Source: Giesbergeria anulus (GTDB taxonomy: Bacteria > Pseudomonadota > Gammaproteobacteria > Burkholderiales > Burkholderiaceae_C). Taken from it: 44,820 nucleotides of DNA. Each line of letters begins with the position of its first letter. Position 1 is the stretch's first letter. Below are positions 1 through 8,383 of this stretch, piece after piece. The position numbers and the translations under genes were made by a program. Where the stretch lies: the NCBI RefSeq assembly GCF_900111115.1, contig NZ_FOGD01000015.1:1-44820 (forward strand). The letters are read 5' to 3'. The notes under the pieces were generated by a model. That model saw nothing but the letters and a program-made list of their open reading frames with translations, did no database searches and had not been told where the DNA came from.

Positions 1-141
1 CACGGCTACCGCATCAAGGACTTGGTGGAGCAGTTCAACGCCAAGCCGGCTGAAATCAAAGCCCTGTTCGCCAACCAGCTCGATCCCACACGCACAGCCG
101 AGCTGCGTGCAGAGCTTCAGATGGCTGGACTGCCGATTTAA
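1..141 (+). CDS. C-terminal 46 residues of an unidentified protein
   Basis: An open frame enters from the left edge and stops with TAA at 139-141. The visible tail begins HGYRIKDLVEQFN and ends QMAGLPI. It is charged and looks helical, as in a DNA-binding or recombinase-type tail, but I do not recognise the family. It lies immediately left of a cluster of short repeats that look like a transposon end, so I infer that it is the last gene of that element (transposase, helper or accessory protein). The start and most of the protein are outside the window. Confidence 0.6.
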   Translation, partial: HGYRIKDLVEQFNAKPAEIKALFANQLDPTRTAELRAELQMAGLPI

Positions 142-177
142 AGGAGGCGTTCAAGGCGGGTTGGTGAAGGCTCGGTA

Positions 178-317
178 GTTGCACTTAATGTTGGCCGGCG
201 GCCATGCAATGCAGGCCTGCACCGTCAAACGCAAGTTCAGTTGCACTTAATGCTGGCCTGAGGGCGCTGATAGACGCAGTTAATGTTGGCCCAGAAATGC
301 GCTGAATGCAGGCCTGA
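178..317 (+). repeat. Five degenerate ~17-20 bp repeats at the element end
   Basis: Direct copies are GTTGCACTTAATGTTGGCC (178-196), GTTGCACTTAATGCTGGCC (240-258) and CGCAGTTAATGTTGGCC (275-291). Two diverged copies, GCAATGCAGGCCTG (206-219) and GCGCTGAATGCAGGCCTGA (299-317), share the AATG(C/T)(A/T)GGCC core. All have the same orientation, at uneven intervals of about 25-35 bp. Uneven spacing and degenerate copies argue against CRISPR. The arrangement fits an array of transposase-binding sites. Confidence 0.6.
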
Positions 318-2075
318 CGCTTTTCAAATGCAAGTCCCTACACCTACCCGTTGATAGAGGCCCCAGCCTTTACCACTAACCCCGTAGAAATGGAACGGCT
401 GTGGAATGTGCGTAAAGGCACCTTTCCGGCGGTGGGGGCAGTGCGCAAGCCGGGCACCACGGTCATCATTGAAGATGTGGCCGTGGCGGTGGCCGATTTG
501 GCCGCCTGCTGTTTGGATTTGCAGCAACTCTTTGCACGGCATGGCTACCACGAGGCCATCATTTTCGGCCACGCACTCGAAGGCAATGTGCATTTTGTCT
601 TCACGCAAGACTTTGGCATCGAGGCTGAAGTGGCCCGCTATGCCGCTTTCATGGACGACTTGTGCCACACGCTGGTGCGCAAATACGATGCCTCCCTGAA
701 AGCCGAGCACGGCACGGGGCGCAACATGGCCCCGTTTGTGGAGCTGGAATGGGGCACCCAAGCCTATGCCCTGATGCAAGAGATCAAGCAGCTTTTTGAT
801 CCGCAAGGGCTGCTCAACCCCGGCGTCATCATCAACAGCGATGCGCAAGCCCACTTGCAGAACCTCAAGCCCATGCCCGCTGCCGGGCAACTTTATGCAC
901 CAGTAGACCGCTGCATTGAGTGCGGTTTTTGTGAGCCGCAATGCCCATCGCACGGCCTGACGCTGTCACCGCGCCAGCGCATTGTGGGTTGGCGCGAACT
1001 GTCGCGCCGCGAGGCCGCAGGCGAGGCACCCGGTGCATTGGGCCAAGATTACCTTTACATGGGGCTGGATACCTGCGCCACCTGTGGCCTGTGTGCCACG
1101 GCCTGCCCGGTGGGCATTGAAACTGGTGCGTTGACCCGTGCCGTGCGCGGCGAGCAGTTGTCTGGGGTGGCCCGCAGCTTGGGCCATGTGGCGGCCAATC
1201 ACTTTGGGGCTACCCAAGCGCTGGCGCGCACCGCGCTCAAGGCCGGCCATTGGGCCGAAGCCATTGTTGGCACGCAAACCCTGTCGCGCCTGACCGGCGG
1301 TGCTTGGAAAGAGGGCATGCCCTCCCCACAGCCGCTGGGCCGGGCCACCCGAACCCAAGGCGACAAGGTGGTGTATTTCCCGACCTGCGCGGGCCGCATG
1401 TTCGGTGCCGATAGCCCAGAGCAAGCCCTGTCTACCACCGTGATTCGGGTGTTGGAGCGCGCCGGTTACGCCCCCATCGTGCCCGACAACGTCAATAGCC
1501 TGTGCTGCGGCCAGTCTTTTGCCAGCAAGGGCTTGGCGCAAGACGCTGACCACAAAGCCGCCGAGCTAGAAGCCGCCTTGCTCAAGGCCAGCAACAACGG
1601 GGCTTACCCGGTCATCTTGGACGCCAGCGCCTGCTCATTGCGCATGAAAACCTTTTTGGCCGAGCGCCTCAAGGTGTATGACTTGGTGGAGTTTGCCCAC
1701 GACGCGCTGCTGCCCCGCCTGATGCTGCACAAAAAGGCCGAGCCGGTGCTGATCCACCTGAACTGCTCGGCGCGCCGCATGGGCTTTGAGGGCAAGTTGC
1801 GCCAATTGGCCGCTGCTTGTGCCCACCAAACCGTGCTGCCCGCTGAAGTCAAGTGCTGCGGCTTTGGCGGCGACCGAGGCTTTGTTGTGCCCGAACTCAA
1901 TACCCATGCCTTGCGCAAGCTGCACGCCGAGGTGCCTGCTGGTTGCTGCGGTGGCTACTCCAGCAACCAGACCTGCGAGGTTGGCCTGACCAACGCCACC
2001 GGATTGCCTTACCGCTCCATCGTTCATTTGCTCGATGAGTGCAGTGCCGAGGCCGCCCGCCTTGCCACCTGCTGA
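318..2075 (+). pseudogene. 5'-truncated FAD/Fe-S D-lactate dehydrogenase (Dld-type)
   Basis: This is the C-terminal ~575 residues of the large membrane-associated FAD- and Fe-S-binding oxidase that turns D-lactate into pyruvate and passes electrons to the quinone pool. Visible are the end of the FAD-oxidase C domain (RLWNVRKG, KPGTTVIIEDVA, KAEHGTGRNMAPF), two 4Fe-4S clusters (CIECGFCEPQCP near 907, CATCGLCATACP near 1075) and two CCG-type cysteine regions (CCGQSF, CCGFGGDRGF). The family is usually about 940 residues, so roughly 370-400 N-terminal residues including the FAD-binding PP-loop domain are missing. The only early start is a TTG at 351 without a ribosome site. The frame is interrupted by the mobile-element end just upstream. 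The cysteine-rich half is intact with no frameshift, so the event looks recent. lldP follows. Confidence 0.85.
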
Positions 2076-2124
2076 TACCGATTACCCCTTCCCCCGTATC
2101 CCTACCCTAGGAGAACACACCACC

Positions 2125-3771
2125 ATGCAACCCTGGACGCAAATCTACGACCCCTTGGGCAACCTCTGGTTGTCCTCGCTGATTGCCGCGCTACCCATCA
2201 TCTTCTTTTTTATCGCGCTGGCTGTGCTGCGCATGAAGGGGCATGTGGCTGGCACCATCACTGTGGCGATTTCGCTGGCGGTGGCTATTTTCTTCTACAA
2301 GATGCCAGTGCCCATGGCGCTGGCCTCCGCCGGTTACGGTTTTTTGTATGGGTTGTGGCCCATTGCGTGGATCATCATTGCAGCGGTGTTTTTATACAAA
2401 ATCACCGTCAAAACCGGGCAGTTTGACGTGATTCGGGCCTCGGTGGTGTCGATCACCGATGACCAGCGCTTGCAAATGCTGTTGGTGGGCTTTTCCTTTG
2501 GTGCCTTTTTGGAAGGTGCCGCCGGTTTTGGTGCGCCAGTGGCTATCACCGCCGCCTTGCTGGTGGGGCTGGGCTTTAACCCGCTCTATGCGGCGGGCCT
2601 GTGCCTGATTGCCAATACCGCCCCGGTGGCCTTTGGCGCGATGGGTATTCCAATCATTGTCGGCGGCCAAGTCACGGGCATTGACCCGTTCAAGATTGGT
2701 CAGATGGCAGGCCGCCAACTGCCCTTGCTGTCAGTGATTGTGCCCTTCTGGCTGGTTGCGATGATGGATGGCTGGCGCGGTATCAAAGAAACCTGGCCTG
2801 CCATTTTGGTGGCTGGCCTGAGTTTTGCCGTTACCCAGTATTTCACCGCCAACTTTATTGGCCCTGAGCTGCCAGACATCACCTCGGCCTTGGTCAGCTT
2901 GATCTGCCTGACGGTGTTTTTGAAGAACTGGAAGCCCAAGCGCATTTTCCGCTTTGACGACCAGCAACCCACCGCTGCAGACCTGCAAAGCCACCACAGC
3001 TTTGGTCAGATTGCCAAGGCGTGGTCGCCGTTTGTGATTTTGACCATCATGGTCACGATTTGGAGCCTCAAGCCCTTCAAGGCGCTGTTTGCCAAGGGTG
3101 GGGAGCTGTATTCGCTGGTGTTCCAGTTTCCGGTACCCATGCTCGACCAGTTGGTCATCAAGATGGAGCCTATCGTGGCTAAGGCCACGCCCTATGCGGC
3201 GGTATACAAGCTCGATATTTTGTCGGCCACCGGCACCGCCATTTTTATTGCTGCGCTCATCAGCATGATCGTGCTGGGCATGAAAACCAGTGAGGCCGCC
3301 AAGGCGCTCAAAGAAACCGTGGTGGAACTCAAGCGCCCCATCTATTCGATTGGCATGGTGCTGGCGTTTGCCTTTGTGGCCAATTATTCTGGCCTGTCGG
3401 CCACCTTGGCGTTGCTGCTGGCAGGCACTGGGGTACTGTTTCCGTTCTTCTCGCCCTTCTTGGGCTGGCTGGGCGTGTTCTTGACCGGCTCGGATACTTC
3501 GTCCAACGCACTGTTTTGCTCGTTGCAAGCTACCACAGCACACCAAGTGGGCGTTTCTGACACCCTGTTGGTGGCGGCCAACACCACAGGCGGCGTGACT
3601 GGCAAGATGATCTCGCCCCAATCGATTGCTGTGGCCTGCGCTGCGGTAGGCTTGGTGGGCAAGGAGTCTGATTTGTTCCGCTTTACCGTCAAGCACAGCC
3701 TGATGTTTGCCACGATGGTGGGCATTATCACTACGCTGCAAGCGTATGTGTTTACGTGGATGATTCCGTAA
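2125..3771 (+). CDS. lldP: L-lactate permease
   Basis: Inner-membrane lactate/proton symporter of the LctP family, 548 residues. The sequence is almost entirely hydrophobic segments and contains recognisable family stretches such as [25 protein letters not shown] and [16 protein letters not shown]. The start at 2125 is preferred over an in-frame ATG at 2035. A ribosome site (AGGAG) lies 11 bp before 2125, whereas the 2035 start would overlap the upstream gene and add a non-hydrophobic leader. Length matches the family. The gene sits 49 bp after the truncated D-lactate dehydrogenase. In an intact locus both would be co-transcribed, so here lldP must depend on read-through or on a promoter contributed by the element. 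Confidence 0.93.
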   Translation: MQPWTQIYDPLGNLWLSSLIAALPIIFFFIALAVLRMKGHVAGTITVAISLAVAIFFYKMPVPMALASAGYGFLYGLWPIAWIIIAAVFLYKITVKTGQFDVIRASVVSITDDQRLQMLLVGFSFGAFLEGAAGFGAPVAITAALLVGLGFNPLYAAGLCLIANTAPVAFGAMGIPIIVGGQVTGIDPFKIGQMAGRQLPLLSVIVPFWLVAMMDGWRGIKETWPAILVAGLSFAVTQYFTANFIGPELPDITSALVSLICLTVFLKNWKPKRIFRFDDQQPTAADLQSHHSFGQIAKAWSPFVILTIMVTIWSLKPFKALFAKGGELYSLVFQFPVPMLDQLVIKMEPIVAKATPYAAVYKLDILSATGTAIFIAALISMIVLGMKTSEAAKALKETVVELKRPIYSIGMVLAFAFVANYSGLSATLALLLAGTGVLFPFFSPFLGWLGVFLTGSDTSSNALFCSLQATTAHQVGVSDTLLVAANTTGGVTGKMISPQSIAVACAAVGLVGKESDLFRFTVKHSLMFATMVGIITTLQAYVFTWMIP

Positions 3772-3783
3772 GGTTCATCTAGC

Positions 3784-4557
3784 TCAGGTGCCGGGCTGCT
3801 CGTACAAGCGCCAGCCGTTGCGCCCGGCGTTTTTGGCTTGGTACAGCGCGGCATCGGCACAGGCGATCAAGCCGTCCACATGGTCGGCATGGTCGGGAAA
3901 CAGTGCAATGCCAATGCTGGTGCCAATCGAGGCAATGCCTGCCGCAAGGGCAAAGGGTTGCGCTAGGTTGTATACCAAGCGCCCCGCCAGCGCTTGGGCA
4001 TCGGCCACCGTGAGCATATCGGGCAGGATGCACAAAAACTCATCGCCCTCCAATCGGGCCACGGTGTCTACTGCGCGCACAGCATCGCGCAGGCGCTGCG
4101 ACACTTGGCGCAGCAGCTCGTCACCGGCGGCATGGCCCATGTTGTCGTTGACCCACTTGAAGCGGTCTAAGTCCATGTAGAACACCGCCAGCGGCAAGTT
4201 GCTGCGCCGCGACTGCTCCATACCCTGTTGCAGCCGGTCGCGGGCAATGGCCCGGTTGGCCAAGCCCGTCAGTGGATCGTAGTTGGCCAGCTCCAGCTCT
4301 TGCTTAGTGCGTTGCAGGTGGTCAATGGTGCATTGCAGTTCAAACTCCTTGACCTCGTGCTGCACCACCAGTTTGGCAAACGCCTCGGCCAGTGCGGCCA
4401 GCGTGGGCGATTCGGGGTGCTCAGAGACCATGTCCAGCAGTTCGGGCACGGCTTGCATGTCCCCTTGGTGTGCTATGCGCTCGGCCACCGCCAACAGTTG
4501 GGCCAGCAAAACAACATCAGAGGCTGCTGCGTTGGGAGAAGGTAGGTCGGTGGACAT
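3784..4557 (-). CDS. Diguanylate cyclase-like GGDEF protein with EGDEF signature
   Basis: A 257-residue soluble protein: about 85 N-terminal helical residues of unknown function, then a GGDEF domain from about residue 92 (NYDPLTGLANR, FYMDLDRFKWVND). The family makes the second messenger c-di-GMP from two GTP. The signature loop reads EGDEF (residues 170-174), with glutamate in the first position. Family members with A or S there are known to be active; glutamate is unusual, so activity is uncertain. An RxxD inhibitory site (RAVD, 161-164) is at the correct five-residue distance. There is no membrane segment or classical sensor domain. The gene converges on lldP with a 12-bp gap, and its start is 13 bp from the end of tnpB, so it may be transcribed with tnpB. 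AGGA precedes the start. Confidence 0.85.
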   Translation of the reverse strand: MSTDLPSPNAAASDVVLLAQLLAVAERIAHQGDMQAVPELLDMVSEHPESPTLAALAEAFAKLVVQHEVKEFELQCTIDHLQRTKQELELANYDPLTGLANRAIARDRLQQGMEQSRRSNLPLAVFYMDLDRFKWVNDNMGHAAGDELLRQVSQRLRDAVRAVDTVARLEGDEFLCILPDMLTVADAQALAGRLVYNLAQPFALAAGIASIGTSIGIALFPDHADHVDGLIACADAALYQAKNAGRNGWRLYEQPGT

Positions 4558-4570
4558 AGGTTCCTGAGCT

Positions 4571-5638
4571 TCATACTGCTAGACGGCGATGCCCCGCCGC
4601 AAGAATGTTGCGTGCTGCATTCACATCGCGGTCGTGTACCGCCCCGCAATCGCTGCACGTCCATTCTCTTATTCCAAGTCCTGCTCTACCTTTCGGACTG
4701 CTGGCGGGAATACTCCCGCAGCACGAGCAAGCCTGGGTTGTGTAGCTTTCGCCCACTACCTCGAAGACAATACCAGCCTGATGGCCCTTGTATTCCAACA
4801 TCTTCTTGAGCGATGACCAGCCCGCATCTAGCGTGGACTTGGCCATCTTGGTTTTAACCAGCTTGGCACTGGCTACGTTGCCCACGAAAATGGCGGTGTT
4901 TTCTTGCACCAGCTTGCTACTGAACTGGTGCATATCATCTTTGCGCTGGTTTCTGATCTTGGCGTGAATGGCCTTGACACGCTTTTTCTTGTTTGCGCGC
5001 TGTGCTTTAGCTAAGACCAGCTCATGCTGGCGATACCAGCGCCCATGCAGTTTTTTCTCGTCTGAAGCGCTCAGGCCCAAGTCGATACCCACGGCGGCGG
5101 TACCGGGTGAGGCTTGAACTTCAACTTCTACCGCTACATTGAAATACCAGCGGCCCCGGCTATCCTCGGTGAACGAACCGCCGCACAGCTCATATTTAGA
5201 CAGACCATAGCTATCCCAAAGACTCAATTTTTGGCCTGCAAAGTGGATTTGTCCGGCTTTGTATTTAGCGTGCCCGCCTTTGAAGGGTATCCAGCCCAGC
5301 GAATACTTGGATGATTTTGGATTGGAGACACGCCAGTTCAGTCGCGTTTTTTTGAACTGCTTGCGCCGCGTGGCGTATTCCACGCACACCCGTTGCACCG
5401 TGCCACTGCCCACGCTCACATCGTCGCACTTGCTATAGCCAGCGGTGCATTTTTGCAGGTCGTAGCCGGACAAGAATTTGGGCTTGCCGTGGAAAAGGCG
5501 CGCAGCTTTGGCTGAGACCTCGTTGATGTGGTTCCACACCTGATTGACCTCACGTGCCATCTGACGCAGCACTTTGGTGTGCTTGTCTTTGAGGCGCAGT
5601 TGGAGGGTTTTGGTGCTGGTACTCACGCCAAAGATCAT
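4571..5638 (-). CDS. tnpB: TnpB, RNA-guided nuclease of an IS200/IS605-type element (no tnpA)
   Basis: 355 residues of the OrfB/TnpB family, compact ancestors of Cas12 that cut DNA under guidance of an RNA encoded at the element's right end. The three RuvC acidic residues are present: D186 in GIDLGL, E297 in FEVVGESYT and D338 in HDRDVNAARN. The zinc ribbon has C304/C307 and C328/C331. The protein ends at GHRRLAV; relatives I recall continue with a short GIP-type tail, so the C-terminus may be clipped. No tnpA is nearby. The stop is only 13 bp from the start of the cyclase gene, which leaves no room for the usual right end and guide-RNA scaffold outside coding DNA. Upstream lies the ybiB terminator. 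It is probably an immobile remnant with an intact nuclease. Confidence 0.9.
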   Translation of the reverse strand: MIFGVSTSTKTLQLRLKDKHTKVLRQMAREVNQVWNHINEVSAKAARLFHGKPKFLSGYDLQKCTAGYSKCDDVSVGSGTVQRVCVEYATRRKQFKKTRLNWRVSNPKSSKYSLGWIPFKGGHAKYKAGQIHFAGQKLSLWDSYGLSKYELCGGSFTEDSRGRWYFNVAVEVEVQASPGTAAVGIDLGLSASDEKKLHGRWYRQHELVLAKAQRANKKKRVKAIHAKIRNQRKDDMHQFSSKLVQENTAIFVGNVASAKLVKTKMAKSTLDAGWSSLKKMLEYKGHQAGIVFEVVGESYTTQACSCCGSIPASSPKGRAGLGIREWTCSDCGAVHDRDVNAARNILAAGHRRLAV

Positions 5639-5650
5639 AGGCTATGCTGC

Positions 5651-5678
5651 AAAAAAAACCACAGGCTGTACCAGCCTG
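5651..5678 (-). terminator. Rho-independent terminator of ybiB
   Basis: On the minus strand a perfect 7-bp stem (CAGGCTG / CAGCCTG, loop GTA) is followed by TGG and eight T residues (complement of A-tract 5651-5658). It starts about 50 nt after the ybiB stop and ends 13 bp before the tnpB start codon, so tnpB transcription needs its own signal or leakage. Confidence 0.8.
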
Positions 5679-5728
5679 TTCGCTCGAACCCCAAGGCTTG
5701 CCACGAAGATTGCGGTCAATCTCTGGGA

Positions 5729-6679
5729 TTATGGCTGCGCTGGCGCAGACCCGAAAGCCATGCTGGCCGCCCCTTCGATTTGGGCGGTCAGGTGCAGGAT
5801 GTGCTGCACCTGCCGTTGCAATGGCGCAGGCACTGGCAGACGGCCTTGCAGTACCTCTTGGGTGTAGTGGGCTGTGCTGATGGCGTCAATCTCGGTGGGC
5901 AGGCCGGGCACCTCGTTGGCCGTGCCTGCTTGCTGCTCCTCTAGCAACTGGTGTTGGCCCTGCACAAAGCCATCGTAGCGCGGCCAGCGGCGTGGGTCGG
6001 CGGCCACTTCGCCTTCCAGTCCGCGTGACAGCAGAGCATGGGCATCCAGCAGGCCAAAGGTGGCGCAAAGCCGGTCTAGGTATTCTGGATGGGTGTAGCT
6101 GGTCACGATCAAGGCTGGCCCCGCACAAGGATTCATCAGCTTGACCACGCTGTGGCCGGGGTTGCGCAGGCCAATGATTTGGCGCGCCGCCAACAACCGC
6201 GCCAAACCGGGGTGCAGGCTGGCGGTGTCGATATGGGCCACGCGGCCCGGTGCAATCGCTTCGGGGGCTGTCAGCGTGGCAATACCCAGTGTCTGCAACA
6301 CTTCGGAGGCCAATACCCGGCGTGCCTCGGTGCGCATACCGTGCAACAGCACCGGCAAGCCTTCACGGGCCAGCAGCAACGCCAACAACGGCGTGAGCAC
6401 CGGCAGCTTGCGTGCGCCGTTGTAGCTGGGCAACACCACCAGTGGCCGGGTGCTGGCCGGAAACAGCGCCAGCCGTGCCTGTGTGGCATCTAAAAAACCG
6501 GCCAGCTCGTCGGGGGTTTCGCTTTTGATGCGCATGGCCAGACAGAAGGCACCGATTTCTAAATCGCTCACTGTGCCGTCGAGCACTTGGCCGAACAAAT
6601 CGGCCGCTTGCTCGCGGTTGAGTGGCTTTGCGCCGCGCGGGCCTCGCCCGATCTCTTTGATGTAATGGCCTATGCCCAT
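5729..6679 (-). CDS. ybiB: YbiB, anthranilate phosphoribosyltransferase-like (TrpD2) DNA-binding protein
   Basis: 316 residues beginning MGIGHYIKEIGRGPRG. This is the TrpD2 branch of the type III glycosyltransferase fold: it resembles TrpD but lacks anthranilate phosphoribosyltransferase function, and in Escherichia coli it binds nucleic acid as a dimer. Visible family stretches are the helical N-domain (REQAADLFGQVLDG, LAMRIKSETPDELAGFLDA) and the central region with LPSYNGARKLPVLTPLLA and RNPGHSVVKLMNP. The start at 6679 is chosen because it matches the family N-terminus and has AGGA about 8 nt upstream; the frame stays open further upstream without family-like sequence. It is transcribed divergently from the CBS-domain gene. 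Confidence 0.88.
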   Translation of the reverse strand: MGIGHYIKEIGRGPRGAKPLNREQAADLFGQVLDGTVSDLEIGAFCLAMRIKSETPDELAGFLDATQARLALFPASTRPLVVLPSYNGARKLPVLTPLLALLLAREGLPVLLHGMRTEARRVLASEVLQTLGIATLTAPEAIAPGRVAHIDTASLHPGLARLLAARQIIGLRNPGHSVVKLMNPCAGPALIVTSYTHPEYLDRLCATFGLLDAHALLSRGLEGEVAADPRRWPRYDGFVQGQHQLLEEQQAGTANEVPGLPTEIDAISTAHYTQEVLQGRLPVPAPLQRQVQHILHLTAQIEGAASMAFGSAPAQP

Positions 6680-6836
6680 GAGATGTCCTAGCCCCGCTGG
6701 GCGATGTTGAAAAGGGCCATTGTCTTTCAATCCGCATGGCCCAAAAATAGACGAATGCGGATAGCATGGGGCTTGCGCAAACCGGGTGGATTCTCCACAC
6801 TGCACCGGGCGTTGTTGTGTTTTCTGGAGAATTTTT
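6680..6836. promoter_or_regulatory. Divergent intergenic region with interlocked inverted repeats
   Basis: The 157 bp between the starts of ybiB and the CBS gene hold two overlapping inverted repeats: GGGCCAT (6714-6720) with ATGGCCC (6736-6742), and CCGCAT (6732-6737) with ATGCGG (6755-6760). The shared segment could pair either way. Promoters for both genes must lie here, but I see no convincing -35/-10 pair. Confidence 0.35.
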
Positions 6837-7283
6837 ATGACTACTGTTGCTGATATTCTCAAGACCAAGGCTGACCCGGTGGTACACACCATCACCCCGA
6901 CAGCATCGGTGTTGGTCGCATTGCAGCTTATGGCCGACAAGGGCATTGGTGCTTTGCTGGTGGTCGATGCCACCGATGCCATCATCGGCATCGTCACTGA
7001 GCGCGACTATGCCCGCAAGGTGATGTTGAAGGGGCGCACCTCTGTCGAGACCCGCGTCAATCAGATCATGACCAGTGCAGTGCTGTGCGTGCGCCCAAAC
7101 CAGACGGTGGCCGAATGTATGGCTATCATGACCGAGCGCCACCTGCGCCACTTGCCGGTGGTTGAAGAAGAGGGTGCGCTGGTTGGGCTGGTGTCGATTG
7201 GCGATTTGGTCAAGAGCATCATCTCTGAGCAGCAATTCACGATTGCACAGTTGCAGCATTACATCCACGGCCAAAACGGCTAA
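6837..7283 (+). CDS. Tandem CBS-domain protein
   Basis: 148 residues consisting of two CBS domains (about 8-62 and 75-135) and almost nothing else. Recognisable stretches are [44 protein letters not shown] and [12 protein letters not shown]. Stand-alone CBS pairs bind adenosyl ligands such as AMP, ATP or S-adenosylmethionine and act as regulatory modules; the partner here is unknown. The start at 6837 has GGAGA upstream. An upstream GTG-type extension from 6786 has no family match. It lies divergent to ybiB and 47 bp before tsaD. Confidence 0.9.
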   Translation: MTTVADILKTKADPVVHTITPTASVLVALQLMADKGIGALLVVDATDAIIGIVTERDYARKVMLKGRTSVETRVNQIMTSAVLCVRPNQTVAECMAIMTERHLRHLPVVEEEGALVGLVSIGDLVKSIISEQQFTIAQLQHYIHGQNG

Positions 7284-7330
7284 AGGCGCAGTATGGGCAA
7301 CCCCTAGGGGGCTGGCCTACACTTGCACGC

Positions 7331-8383
7331 ATGAGTTCACTGATTTTAGGAATTGAATCTTCGTGCGATGAGACCGGGGTGGCCCTCGTGCGCAGTACCC
7401 CCGGCACAGCGGTACCCACGCTGCTGGCCCACGCCCTGCACAGCCAGATCGACATGCACCAAGCCTATGGCGGTGTCGTACCTGAACTGGCCAGCCGCGA
7501 CCATATCCGCCGCGTTCTGCCTTTAACCAGCACTGTGCTGGCCGAGGCTGGGCACACGCTGGCCGATGTCGATGTGGTGGCCTACACCCGTGGCCCCGGC
7601 TTGGCGGGGGCGCTTTTGGTGGGCGCGGGGGTAGCCTGTGCGCTGGGGGCTGCGCTGGGCAAGCCGGTGCTGGGCGTACACCACCTAGAGGGGCACCTGC
7701 TGTCGCCATTCTTGAGTGCTGACCCGCCAGAGTTTCCATTTGTTGCACTGCTGGTGTCGGGCGGGCACACGCAATTGATGCGTGTGGATGGCGTCGGCCA
7801 GTATGAACTGCTGGGCGAAACCATTGACGACGCCGCTGGCGAAGCCTTTGACAAATCGGCCAAGCTGCTGGGCCTAGGTTACCCCGGTGGGCCAGCGCTG
7901 TCGCGCTTGGCCGAGCAGGGCCAGCCCGATGCCTTTAAGCTGCCACGCCCGCTGCTGCACAGTGGCAATTTGGATTTTTCGTTTGCGGGCCTGAAAACCG
8001 CTGTGCTCACGCAGGCCAAAAAGCTGGGCGGTGATCTGGAGGCGCGCAAGGCCGATTTGGCCGCCAGCACGCAAGCGGCGATTGTGGATGTGCTGGTCAA
8101 AAAATCCCTCACTGCACTCAAAGAGACTGGGCTGCGCCGTTTGGTGGTGGCGGGGGGTGTGGGGGCTAACCGGCTGCTGCGTGAGCAGCTCAATGCCGCC
8201 TGCCAGCGCCAGCAAATTCGGGTGCATTACCCAGAACTGCACCTGTGTACCGACAACGGTGCCATGATCGCCTTGGCCGCCGCCATGCGCTTGCAATCGG
8301 GCCAGCAACAGGCCACCACCACCTACGCTTTTGACATCAAACCCCGCTGGCCGCTCGATGCCTTGGGAGGAACCACGCCTTGA
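7331..8383 (+). CDS. tsaD: tRNA N6-adenosine threonylcarbamoyltransferase
   Basis: 350 residues, ASKHA fold (Kae1/YgjD family). With TsaB and TsaE it transfers the threonylcarbamoyl group to A37 of tRNAs reading ANN codons, the last step of t6A formation in the cytosol. The N-terminus [14 protein letters not shown] and the metal-binding HLEGH (H118, H122) are present, as are [11 protein letters not shown] and [12 protein letters not shown]. Length is normal and no key motif is missing. The stop overlaps the TTG start of the antiporter gene, so the two are probably co-transcribed. Confidence 0.97.
   Translation: MSSLILGIESSCDETGVALVRSTPGTAVPTLLAHALHSQIDMHQAYGGVVPELASRDHIRRVLPLTSTVLAEAGHTLADVDVVAYTRGPGLAGALLVGAGVACALGAALGKPVLGVHHLEGHLLSPFLSADPPEFPFVALLVSGGHTQLMRVDGVGQYELLGETIDDAAGEAFDKSAKLLGLGYPGGPALSRLAEQGQPDAFKLPRPLLHSGNLDFSFAGLKTAVLTQAKKLGGDLEARKADLAASTQAAIVDVLVKKSLTALKETGLRRLVVAGGVGANRLLREQLNAACQRQQIRVHYPELHLCTDNGAMIALAAAMRLQSGQQQATTTYAFDIKPRWPLDALGGTTP

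Larger units (their letters stand above)
1..330. mobile_element. Right-hand end of an unidentified transposable element
   Basis: Three observations define it: a gene fragment ending at 141, a non-coding stretch with five related short repeats at 178-317, and an abrupt start of a D-lactate dehydrogenase reading frame that lacks its N-terminal half. The dehydrogenase frame is open only from 318, so the border lies between about 317 and 350. Several transposase-binding repeats at an end are known for IS21, Mu and Tn7/Tn5053-like elements. I cannot say which family this is, and neither the exact terminus nor a target duplication can be fixed because the left end is outside the window. Confidence 0.5.

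Noticed and set aside
178-317. Possible CRISPR array
   Set aside because: The repeats are degenerate and only 14-20 bp long, spacing is irregular, and some copies differ in half their positions. A transposon end explains them better.
2035-2124. Earlier start of lldP at 2035
   Set aside because: It would overlap the dehydrogenase gene and add 30 polar, proline-rich residues; the ATG at 2125 has a clear ribosome site and fits the family.
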